From Archangium sp. (lineage in GTDB: Bacteria; Myxococcota; Myxococcia; Myxococcales; Myxococcaceae), in assembly GCA_016793585.1 (NCBI GenBank), contig JAEUJR010000266.1:1-10390 (forward strand): a stretch of DNA of 10,390 nt, in the 5' to 3' direction. Under the pieces are notes generated by a model. The model was not told the origin of the DNA. It ran no database searches and saw only the letters and a program-made list of their open reading frames with translations. Of the stretch, positions 1 to 6,244 are shown in pieces; position 1 is the first letter of the stretch, and every line of letters starts with the position of its first letter. The translations under genes and the position numbers were made by a program.

Positions 1-221
1 TGGCCCTCCTGCGCGCAGAAGGCGGCCACGTCGGCGCGCAGCGTCTCGTCCGACAGCTGCGGCAGGAAGTGGCGCACCGAGCGCACGAAGAAGGCCTCTC
101 CGACGGGGAAGAAGACCGAGAACTGGTCCCAGAAGGCGGTGACCGCGGCGCCGCGTGGGTGCCAGTCGCGCGGCACGGTGGAGAGGTCGAACCGCAGGTC
201 GCGAACGTCGATGGAGCTCAC
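1..221 (-). CDS. Metal-dependent hydrolase, PF10118-like (N-terminal part, cut by window edge)
   Basis: Reading the minus strand from a GTG at 221 gives about 73 residues that run off the left edge. The start reads SSIDVRDLRFDLSTVPRDWH, followed by an aromatic-rich stretch (FWDQFSVFFPVGEAFFVRSV, then FLPQLSDETLRADVAAF) and an AFCAQEG segment. This order matches the N-terminus of the COG3687/PF10118 'predicted metal-dependent hydrolase' family: R-x-F-D-F, then W-H, then 'FP.GE.FF..SVR', then 'F..QE..H'. The E of CAQEG is probably the first metal-ligand region, with the rest of the di-metal site outside the window. The family is ferritin-like and helical; its substrate is unknown to me. GTG 221 is preferred because it sits just before the conserved start and has a weak purine-rich GAAGA upstream. 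It is transcribed away from the AraC-type gene at 303, which is its likely regulator. Confidence 0.75.
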   Translation of the reverse strand, partial: MSSIDVRDLRFDLSTVPRDWHPRGAAVTAFWDQFSVFFPVGEAFFVRSVRHFLPQLSDETLRADVAAFCAQEG

Positions 222-302
222 CGAGTCTTCATCACAGAGCGGGCATGTGCGCGGGTGCCAACCTGTTGTCTTCGTGGGCCAGCGTTCGGGTAAGCAGTCG
301 GC
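222..302. promoter_or_regulatory. Divergent intergenic region between hydrolase and AraC-type regulator
   Basis: These 81 bases separate two divergent start codons, so they must hold both promoters and probably the operator of the AraC-type regulator. I could not pick out a convincing -10/-35 pair or a clear pair of direct repeats by eye. The regulatory role is inferred from the gene layout alone. Confidence 0.35.
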
Positions 303-1292
303 GTGTTCCCCGCCGTGTATGCCGGCCATCTCGTCGACGTCGCGGCGCGCTTCGGCGTCGACGCTGAGGAGCTGCTCGAGCCGTTCGACCTCGAGCTCGA
401 CGACGTGCGTGACGGGTCGCTGCGGCTCGAGCTGCCGCGAGTCATCGCCCTCATCGAGCGCGCGCGGCTGCTGACCGGAGAGCCGGGCCTGGGCGTCTAC
501 CTCGGCCTCGCGATGCGTGCGTCGTGGCACGGCTACCTCGGCTTCGCGGTGTTGACGGCCAGCACCATCGGCGACGCGTTGCGCCTGGGCGAGCGCTTCA
601 TGGCGACCCGCACCTCGGCGCTGCGTTACCGGCTCACGGTGGAGGGCGCGACGGCCTTCGTCACCATCGACGAGCACGAAGACCTGGGCTCGGCGCGCGA
701 CGTCATCATTCTCGCGCTGGCCGTCGGCTTGTCGACGCTGGGCCAGGCGCTCACCGGGCAGGTGCTCGCCGGGCGCATCGAGCTGGCGCTGCCGAAGCCC
801 GACTGGCTGGAGCGAATGAGCTCGCCCCGGCTCGAGCGCCTCGTCTTCGGCAAGCCGGCCCATCGCCTCGTCTTCGACGCGGCCCACCTCGACGCGAAGC
901 TGCAGCTGGCCGACCCCGCGGCCCAACGCCTCGCCGAGGAGCAGTGTGAACGTGAGCTCGCCGCGTTGAGCGAGACGAGCCGGGTGGCAGCGAGGGTTCG
1001 CAGCCTGGTGCTGGCCGACGGCGTGCTCGAGGTCGACCTGGTGGCCCAGCGGCTCTCGATGAGCGCCCGCACCCTCAAGCGCCGCCTGAGCGCCGAGGGC
1101 ACCAGTTACAGCGAGCTGCTCGACCAGGAGCGCCGCGCCCGCGCGGAGGCGATGCTCGTCGGCGGCCGGGCCATCAAGGAGATTGCAGCGCGGCTGGGGT
1201 TCGCCGACGCCGCGGCCTTCTCGCACGCCTTCACCCGGTGGACGGGCCAGTCACCGAGCCAGTGGCGCGCTGAGCGTGGGGCTCCCGAGTAG
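303..1292 (+). CDS. AraC-family transcriptional regulator (Arabinose_bd + HTH_18 type)
   Basis: This 329-residue protein has the two-domain layout of the OruR/ArgR-like AraC group. Residues about 5-190 look like the PF12625 ligand-binding domain, including a GYLGFAVLTASTIGDAL segment at about 77-93 that is typical of it ('G.LG.A..ss.tl.eAl'). Residues about 225-325 carry the double helix-turn-helix: VAQRLSMSARTLKRRLSAEG near 247-266, and IKEIAARLGFADAAAFSHAF near 291-310 followed by W-TGQSPSQWR. The length is normal for the family. The GTG at 303 is the first possible start because an in-frame TAA lies at 291-293; no strong ribosome binding site is visible. The gene is divergent from a PF10118-type hydrolase, so the likely job is control of that gene (and itself) in response to a small molecule. 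The ligand cannot be read from the sequence. The downstream kinase lies 53 bases away and is probably a separate unit. Confidence 0.9.
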   Translation: MFPAVYAGHLVDVAARFGVDAEELLEPFDLELDDVRDGSLRLELPRVIALIERARLLTGEPGLGVYLGLAMRASWHGYLGFAVLTASTIGDALRLGERFMATRTSALRYRLTVEGATAFVTIDEHEDLGSARDVIILALAVGLSTLGQALTGQVLAGRIELALPKPDWLERMSSPRLERLVFGKPAHRLVFDAAHLDAKLQLADPAAQRLAEEQCERELAALSETSRVAARVRSLVLADGVLEVDLVAQRLSMSARTLKRRLSAEGTSYSELLDQERRARAEAMLVGGRAIKEIAARLGFADAAAFSHAFTRWTGQSPSQWRAERGAPE

Positions 1293-1345
1293 GAGCCATC
1301 GGAGGCTCGCCAGCGTCGCGACAACCTCCCTAGAGTCGTTCACCC

Positions 1346-2635
1346 ATGGCCGCCGTCGACGACTCCACCCGCCCGCTGAAGGGGAAGTACCGGCTGCTGC
1401 GAAAGCTCGGTCAGGGCGGCATGGGCGCGGTGTACCTCTCGCATCACGACCTGCTCGACCAACCCGTCGCGGTGAAGCTGATGACGGCGCAGTCGCTCGA
1501 CTCGGCTTCGGCGGTCGAGCGTTTTCTGCGCGAGGCGCGGGCGCTGGCCGCCCTCCATCACCCTGGCGTCTGCCGAATCTTCGACGTCGACACCAACGAC
1601 GACGGGCTGCCCTTCATCGTCATGGAGTTCATCGACGGGCAGTCGCTCGACGCCGTGCTCCGCGCGCACCCCGAGACGCCGATGCACGAGCGCGTGCGCT
1701 GGGTCGTCGAGGCGTCACTCGCGCTCGCCGCCGCGCATGACCGGCAGATCATTCACCGCGACGTGAAGCCCGCGAACATCATGCTCACGCGCGAGCAGAC
1801 GATTCGCATCGTCGACTTCGGTGTCGCCCGCCGCCGCGAAGACGACGCGCGCATGCTCACCGGAGACGCCATCGTCGGCACCATCAACTACCTCTCACCC
1901 GAGCAGATTCAGGGCGAGCCGTTCGACCACCGCTGTGACGTGTGGGCGATGGCGGTGACGCTGTACCAGCTGCTCTCGGCGAAGTTCCCCTTCGAGGGCA
2001 CCAGCTTCAGTCAGTACCTGATGGCGGTGATTCAGGGCGCTCCGCAGCCGCTCTCGCAGCGAGGCATCGACGTGCCGCCGGGGCTGTGGGCTGCCATCGC
2101 GCGCGCGCTGCGCCCCCAGGCGACGCGAACGCCCGACCTGAGACGGTTCGCCGAGGAGCTGCGCCCGTTCTGCGAAGCCGACCCCTCCGCGGCGCCCACC
2201 CTGCCGGTGGTGCCCGACAGCCGGCCGATGGCGACGCCCGTCGCCACCGTGACGACGAACCTTCGCCACCAGGCGACGCCAGCTGCCGGTGAGACCGCGC
2301 AGGTCATCGAGCAGGCCATGCCCCGGTCTCGCGGAGTCGTCATCGGCGTCGCGCTGGGCGCCGTGCTCGCGCTGGGCGGCGGCGTGCTGGCCATGCGTGA
2401 CCGGCCCTCACCCGAGGTGACAGCGCCACCCGCGCCGGCTCCCGTCGCGTTACCCGAGCCCGCTCCAATGAAGGCCGTCGAGGCCACTCCGGTCGCGTTG
2501 CCCGAGCCCGCTCCGGTGAAGGCCGTCGAGCCTGCGCCCGCCGTGGAGCCGGTGCCTTCACCCTCGCCGAAACCGACCCGTGTCGTGCCAAAGTCGCGGC
2601 CTCGACCCGTCGACAAGAATCCCGACCATCTGTGA
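1346..2635 (+). CDS. Hanks-type Ser/Thr protein kinase with one membrane segment
   Basis: A 429-residue transmembrane protein kinase that should transfer phosphate from ATP to Ser/Thr of target proteins. All key elements are present: glycine loop LGQGGMGAVY (21-30), ATP-binding Lys in VAVK (K44), helix-C Glu in REAR (E63), catalytic loop HRDVKPAN (137-144, D139), DFG (157-159), and SPEQ (184-187) in place of APE. DVWAMAVTLYQLL follows at 198-210. The His-Arg-Asp form suggests regulation by activation-loop phosphorylation. After the kinase domain comes a Pro/Thr linker, one hydrophobic helix (about 329-350) and a Pro/Ala/Val/Glu-rich tail of about 80 residues that should lie outside the inner membrane. 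There are no PASTA repeats or other known sensor domains. Its stop overlaps the start of the TPR/PEGA gene by four bases (GTGA), so the two are probably translated together. The sensory input may come through the tail or that partner. Such kinases are abundant in myxobacteria. Confidence 0.95.
   Translation: MAAVDDSTRPLKGKYRLLRKLGQGGMGAVYLSHHDLLDQPVAVKLMTAQSLDSASAVERFLREARALAALHHPGVCRIFDVDTNDDGLPFIVMEFIDGQSLDAVLRAHPETPMHERVRWVVEASLALAAAHDRQIIHRDVKPANIMLTREQTIRIVDFGVARRREDDARMLTGDAIVGTINYLSPEQIQGEPFDHRCDVWAMAVTLYQLLSAKFPFEGTSFSQYLMAVIQGAPQPLSQRGIDVPPGLWAAIARALRPQATRTPDLRRFAEELRPFCEADPSAAPTLPVVPDSRPMATPVATVTTNLRHQATPAAGETAQVIEQAMPRSRGVVIGVALGAVLALGGGVLAMRDRPSPEVTAPPAPAPVALPEPAPMKAVEATPVALPEPAPVKAVEPAPAVEPVPSPSPKPTRVVPKSRPRPVDKNPDHL
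2444..2530 (+). repeat. Two-copy direct repeat in the kinase tail, period 48 bases
   Basis: A 39-base unit at 2444-2482 recurs at 2492-2530 with three mismatches by eye, a period of 48 bases or 16 codons. It encodes two copies of VALPEPAP-x-KAVE in the Pro-rich extracytoplasmic tail. The reading frame is kept, so this looks like a recent in-gene duplication lengthening a flexible spacer. Confidence 0.85.
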
Positions 2636-3618
2636 ACCCGAACGACGTGACCCGGCTGCTCGCGCTGTGGCTCTGCTGTGGAGCCGTCGCCTTTGCAGCG
2701 CCGAAGAAGCCGACGAAGCCGCCGGTCGACCCTGCGGTCGCAGAGGCCGCCGCGAAGGCCGAGGCCGCGCGGGTGGCGAAGCTGAAGGGCGACGCCGCGC
2801 TCGACTCGGGCCGGCCTGGAGAGGCGTTGGCAGCGTACGAAGAGGCGTACGCGTTGGCGCCGTCGTCGGTGCTGCTCTTCAACCGCGCCCGCTGCCACGA
2901 GCGGCTCGAGCAGTTCCCACAGGCCCTGGCGTTGCTGGAGCGCTTCTCGCTCGAAGCGGAAGACGTGGTGCGCGCGCGGGTGCCGGCGCTCGACGAGCTG
3001 CTGGCCACGTATCGCGAGCGGGTGACGCGCCTGTTCATCGTGGTGCCCATCGACGGCGTCGAGGTGCGGCTGGGAGAGCGCATTCTCGGCCGCTCGCCCT
3101 TGCCGCAGCCCATCTCGGTGAGCTCGGGCAAACCGGCGTTGCTCACCGTCGACGACGCGCGGTTCTTTCCCTTCTCGCGCAGCGTGACGCTGACGGGCCG
3201 GCAGGACGTGCACCTCGAGGTGCGGCTCGACTCGAAAGAGACGAAGGCCGTGCTGCGGGTGAGCTCGGCCGAGGGCGGCGCGCTGGCGTCGGTCGACGAC
3301 TCCGAGAGCGGGAATGTTCCGCTCGACGTGGTGGTCGCGCCGGGAACGCATCAGGTTCGGCTCACGAAGGAGGGCTTCCTGCCCGCGTTCACCTCGGTGC
3401 TCGTGAAGGCAGGAGAGCTGCGGCTCGTCGACGTGGGCCTGGTGCGGGAGCCGCGGTTGTACGAGCGCTGGTACTTCTGGGCGGCGCTCGGCGTCGTCGT
3501 CGCAGCCGGAGTCGGCGTCGCCGCAGCGTGGACCATCGAACGCCCGGCGATGCGCGGCACGCTGAACTCGAGCGAACCTCCGATTGCGCCGTCGTTGCTG
3601 CCGCAGCTCGCGTTCTGA
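2632..3618 (+). CDS. TPR and PEGA-domain membrane protein, partner of the upstream kinase
   Basis: A 328-residue envelope protein. Residues 8-23 are a hydrophobic signal or anchor segment, and 34-57 are an Ala/Lys-rich helix. A TPR-like unit at about 51-125 contains GDAALDSGRPGEALAAYEEA, then LFNRARCHERLEQFPQALAL. Two beta-rich PEGA-like repeats follow. The first is at about 133-200 (VEVRLGERILGRSPLPQPIS). The second is at about 205-270 (LDVVVAPGTHQVRLTKEGF, the classic 'PG.H.v.....G%' pattern). A hydrophobic helix at 281-300 precedes a short tail. TPR-plus-PEGA proteins are common in myxobacteria and are thought to act in surface or protein-protein interactions; no enzymatic role is visible. 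GTG 2632 overlaps the kinase stop (GTGA), and no separate ribosome binding site is seen, which suggests translational coupling. It may be a substrate or sensor for the kinase, but that is inference. Confidence 0.85.
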   Translation: MNPNDVTRLLALWLCCGAVAFAAPKKPTKPPVDPAVAEAAAKAEAARVAKLKGDAALDSGRPGEALAAYEEAYALAPSSVLLFNRARCHERLEQFPQALALLERFSLEAEDVVRARVPALDELLATYRERVTRLFIVVPIDGVEVRLGERILGRSPLPQPISVSSGKPALLTVDDARFFPFSRSVTLTGRQDVHLEVRLDSKETKAVLRVSSAEGGALASVDDSESGNVPLDVVVAPGTHQVRLTKEGFLPAFTSVLVKAGELRLVDVGLVREPRLYERWYFWAALGVVVAAGVGVAAAWTIERPAMRGTLNSSEPPIAPSLLPQLAF

Positions 3619-3621
3619 CGC

Positions 3622-5502
3622 CTACTCGCAGAACCCGAAGTCCACCGGGCCGGCGTCGATGATGCCGGTGCAGAGGCCGCCGCCTTCGCAGTTGCGGGCG
3701 CTCGAGACGCCTCGCCGGCACGCCTCACGCACCTCGATGCCGTTGAGACAACGAGCGACGAGCGGGAACGTCAGCCTGTCGTAGGTGCACCACGAGCCGG
3801 CGCTGCAATCAGAAGAGCTGCGACAGCCCACCGTCACGCCCGGGCAGCTGCCCAGCGCAGGCTCACAGGTCGGAATCGGCGCGGCCGTCTGGCAACAGAA
3901 CGTGCCATCGATGCACGTCACGCCCGCCTGGCCCGGCGGCGCGAGCTGACACTCCACGCCCGGGAAGACCGCAGCGCCCATCGGCAGACACTGGCGCGTC
4001 GAAGGAACACACACGTCACCAGCGAGGCACGTGCGCACGAGCGGGTCGCACTGACAGGTCCTGAGAAAGGGGAACACGCGGTCTGGCTGGCAGTTCGGCA
4101 TCTGCAGGCTGGTGCACGCTTCGCTCGCGCTGCACGAGCGGCGATCGGTGTTGTTCGTCGGTGCCGCAGGTCCGAGGCAGACGGTCGTGTTGTTGCGCAC
4201 CCAGCAGTTCTTCGGTTGGTTGAGACAGTCAGCGCTGTCGATGCAACCGACCAGCAGGCCCGACGACGTGCCCGACGGAGCGCAGGTCGAGGTGGAGCAG
4301 ATGCCCAGCCCCGCGTCGACGTTCGTGCGAAGACAGCAGCCGGCCACCGGCGCCTGACAGAACTGGCCCTGGTAGACGACACAGTCAGGCGCAACACCCG
4401 CGTCTGAAGCACCACCAGCCGAGCCGCCCGCTGCGGATCCACCACCTGCAGCACCACCACCTGCAGAACCACCACCTGCAGAACCACCACCTGCGGATCC
4501 ACCACCTGCGGTTCCACCACCTGCGGTTCCACCACCTGCGGTTCCACCACCTGCAGAACCACCACCTGCAGAACCACCACCTGCAGTTCCACCAGCCACG
4601 GATCCGCCACCTGAGGATCCGCCACCTGCGGAACCACCACCTGCCGAACCACCACCTGCGGAACCACCACCTGCGGATCCACCACCTGGGGATCCACCAC
4701 CTGCGGTTCCACCACCCGCAGTTCCACCAGCTGCGGTTCCACCACCCGCAGTTCCACCAGCTGCGGATCCACCACCCGCGGTTCCACCAGCTACGGCTCC
4801 ACCACCTGCAGTTCCACCCGCTACGGATCCGCCACCTGCGGATCCACCAGCCGCGGCACCACCTGCCGAAGATCCGCCACCGGCAGCTCCACCAGCCGCG
4901 GATCCACCACTTGCAGCGCCACCAGCGACTCCTCCACCCGCCCCGCCTGCACTCCCACCACCGACGCCCGCATCGAGTTCGACCACACACGACTCATTCG
5001 CGCGGCACATCGGGGTGATCAGATTCTTCGAGACACAGCGCCCGCCCACGACGCAGGTCTCGTTCACGTCACACGGCTTCCCGAGACACGAGTCGTGAAA
5101 GAGCAGCGGCACCCGGAGCGTCGCGCCCGGCGTGAACCTGATTCGCCGGCGCGCGATGACACACCGACGCGCATCGAACGACGACTCCTTCGGGCTGCAG
5201 AACGCCTCGACGTCGCCCGCGGGAGCCAACGCCGCTCTGAGGAAGATGGTCTGCTCGCGATCGTTCGCCGCAGGCCGGAACGCATAGGTGCCGAGCACGC
5301 CTGTCTGGTCGTCGCACTGCCGCCCGTCGAACACCTCGGTGAAGGTCGTCTCGACCGCCTCTTCGTTGCCGCCGAACGCGACGCCCAGGTACTGCGCGGT
5401 GCGCTGCGTGGGGCACGGCAGGTTGGTGGTGAACTCGACGACCATCGACGTCGGGGGAGCGCAGGCCTGCACGAGCACCAGCACGGGGAGCAGTCGTCGC
5501 AC
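3622..5502 (-). CDS. Cys-rich lipoprotein with long Gly-rich repeat linker
   Basis: This 626-residue protein starts with a short lipoprotein signal (MRRLLPVLVLVQAC; lipobox VQAC, acylated Cys 14). Residues 15-175 form an N-terminal domain with ten further cysteines, several in the C-x(4-8)-C spacing of small disulfide modules (CLGKPCDVNETCVVGGRCV at 139-157). Residues about 179-366 are a Gly/Ala/Ser/Thr linker built from five-residue units (AGGGS, AGGGT). Residues 367-626 hold 32 cysteines in repeated motifs such as GC-IDSADC and GCRSSSDCSAGSWC. The picture is an outer-membrane-anchored, disulfide-stabilised surface protein on a long flexible stalk. I recognise the architecture from myxobacterial lipoproteins but not a named family, and no catalytic motif is visible. 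The start is GTG at 5502 with no clear ribosome binding site. It ends three bases from the PEGA gene (convergent) and is divergent from the small lipoprotein at 5567. Confidence 0.85.
   Translation of the reverse strand: MRRLLPVLVLVQACAPPTSMVVEFTTNLPCPTQRTAQYLGVAFGGNEEAVETTFTEVFDGRQCDDQTGVLGTYAFRPAANDREQTIFLRAALAPAGDVEAFCSPKESSFDARRCVIARRRIRFTPGATLRVPLLFHDSCLGKPCDVNETCVVGGRCVSKNLITPMCRANESCVVELDAGVGGGSAGGAGGGVAGGAASGGSAAGGAAGGGSSAGGAAAGGSAGGGSVAGGTAGGGAVAGGTAGGGSAAGGTAGGGTAAGGTAGGGTAGGGSPGGGSAGGGSAGGGSAGGGSAGGGSSGGGSVAGGTAGGGSAGGGSAGGGTAGGGTAGGGTAGGGSAGGGSAGGGSAGGGAAGGGSAAGGSAGGASDAGVAPDCVVYQGQFCQAPVAGCCLRTNVDAGLGICSTSTCAPSGTSSGLLVGCIDSADCLNQPKNCWVRNNTTVCLGPAAPTNNTDRRSCSASEACTSLQMPNCQPDRVFPFLRTCQCDPLVRTCLAGDVCVPSTRQCLPMGAAVFPGVECQLAPPGQAGVTCIDGTFCCQTAAPIPTCEPALGSCPGVTVGCRSSSDCSAGSWCTYDRLTFPLVARCLNGIEVREACRRGVSSARNCEGGGLCTGIIDAGPVDFGFCE
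4405..4964 (-). repeat. Gly-rich minisatellite inside the Cys-rich lipoprotein gene (15-base units)
   Basis: About 560 bases of imperfect tandem repeats. The central part (about 4450-4780) is a run of 15-base units that on the coding strand read Ala-Gly-Gly-Gly-Ser or -Thr. The flanks are interrupted by variants such as AAGG, VAGG, SPGGG and SSGGG. Glycine here is written mainly GGT and GGA, and serine TCC, unlike the GGC/TCG preference of the rest of the window. The Gly-Ser step GGA-TCC makes about ten GGATCC palindromes in the array. All units are multiples of three bases, so copy-number changes would keep the frame. Confidence 0.95.
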
Positions 5503-5566
5503 CGAGCGAACTGTTGCAGTCGGCTGCCGGGAGTCAACCCTCGCCCGCTGCTACGGTTCGCCGTCG
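5503..5566. promoter_or_regulatory. 64-base divergent promoter region between two lipoprotein genes
   Basis: This gap separates the GTG of the Cys-rich lipoprotein (5502, minus) from the ATG of the small lipoprotein (5567, plus). Both promoters must lie here or inside the opposing gene. I found no clear promoter elements or strong Shine-Dalgarno sequences, so the role is inferred from position only. Confidence 0.3.
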
Positions 5567-6229
5567 ATGCTCGCCCGCTGCGCTCTCATGCTGCTGTTGA
5601 TCAGCGCGTGCCCGCAGGCGACGCCACCCACCACGACGCACGGCGCGGTCTTCTTCCGCGACCACGTGCCCGGCTACCAGATGGTCGCCAGCCGCGAGTA
5701 CACGCTCTCGGCCTTCGGCAGCGCGTGGGAGCACGTCGACTACCTCGAAGCGACGCCGACCGACGATGGCGAAACCCGGCTGCTCGACGCGATTCGCGCC
5801 CGCGCGAAGACCGACGCCACCATCGACGTCTTCTTCCTCTCGCACGGCAACAGATACGACCAGTGGCTCGAAACGCTCGACGAACCCGTGCGTCAGAAGC
5901 TGCGCCTCGTCTACAGCACCGGTGCGGGTGGTTCAGCGCAGGGCCCGGCGATGCTGTCGCTCGGCGTGCGCGCGCACGTTGGCCATCGCGGAAACAACGT
6001 CGCGCCGCTCTTCTACCGCGCGTTCCTCAAGCGGTGGACGAAGGGCCACAGCCTGCGAAAGGCCGTCGACGACGCGAACACCGAGACGAAAGACGACGTC
6101 ACGGGCTCGATGGTGACGACGGTCGCCAAAGGCCTCGACGCCATCGGAGGCCCGCACCTCGACCCGCCCCGACTCTGGGCAGGCACCGAGGCGCAGGCCT
6201 TCGGAGACGACTCCTTCACCTTGCGGTGA
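5567..6229 (+). CDS. Small lipoprotein with caspase/CHAT-like core lacking the Cys nucleophile
   Basis: A 220-residue predicted lipoprotein. The open frame extends upstream to 5288, but the ATG at 5567 gives a textbook signal (MLARCALMLLLISAC; lipobox ISAC, Cys 15). The upstream frame overlaps the divergent gene and looks non-coding. The body resembles a caspase-hemoglobinase fold. TIDVFFLSHGN (85-95) is a beta strand ending in the His-Gly motif. KLRLVYSTGAGGS (111-123) sits where caspases and CHAT proteins have 'strand-D/S-A-C'. GVRAHVGHRGNN then follows, with FYRAFLKRWTKGHSLRKAV-DDAN (149-171), similar to the 'F...F...W..G.s...Av..AN' tail of CHAT/C25-like proteins. The expected nucleophile position holds Ala or Gly, and the mature protein has no cysteine beyond the lipidated one, so it is probably catalytically dead. 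The fold call is inference from motif order; a hypothetical lipoprotein is the safe label. Confidence 0.8.
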   Translation: MLARCALMLLLISACPQATPPTTTHGAVFFRDHVPGYQMVASREYTLSAFGSAWEHVDYLEATPTDDGETRLLDAIRARAKTDATIDVFFLSHGNRYDQWLETLDEPVRQKLRLVYSTGAGGSAQGPAMLSLGVRAHVGHRGNNVAPLFYRAFLKRWTKGHSLRKAVDDANTETKDDVTGSMVTTVAKGLDAIGGPHLDPPRLWAGTEAQAFGDDSFTLR

Positions 6230-6244
6230 CGGTCACTTCACCGC
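6223..6244. terminator. Possible bidirectional hairpin over two convergent stop codons
   Basis: The seven bases GCGGTGA (6223-6229) are perfectly complementary to TCACCGC (6238-6244), with an eight-base loop. The stem holds the TGA of the plus-strand lipoprotein gene, and the loop and right arm cover the end of the minus-strand peptidase gene, whose stop begins at 6233. There is no T-tract on either side, so intrinsic termination is uncertain; it may only slow polymerase or be a by-product of similar gene ends. Confidence 0.35.

Noticed and set aside
1331..1336. TAGAGT as a -10 box before the kinase
   Set aside because: It has only four of six consensus bases and no matching -35 element at the right distance.
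2032..3351. A 439-residue minus-strand frame opposite the kinase and PEGA genes
   Set aside because: The composition is Arg/Ala/Gly/His-rich without motifs, and the plus strand carries well-supported genes across the same span.
3612..3634. GTTCTG / CAGAAC inverted repeat between the PEGA and Cys-rich genes as a terminator
   Set aside because: The stem is only six bases with an 11-base loop and no T-tract, too weak to call.
3918..4990. Two further long minus-strand frames across the repeat array, rich in Trp/Arg and in Val/Gln
   Set aside because: They are other frames of the 15-base repeat, which contains no stop codon in any frame of that strand. The frame used here continues with a lipobox and ordered cysteines on both sides, and the others do not.
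5288..5566. N-terminal extension of the small lipoprotein
   Set aside because: It overlaps the divergent gene's start and would hide a clear lipoprotein signal peptide at 5567.
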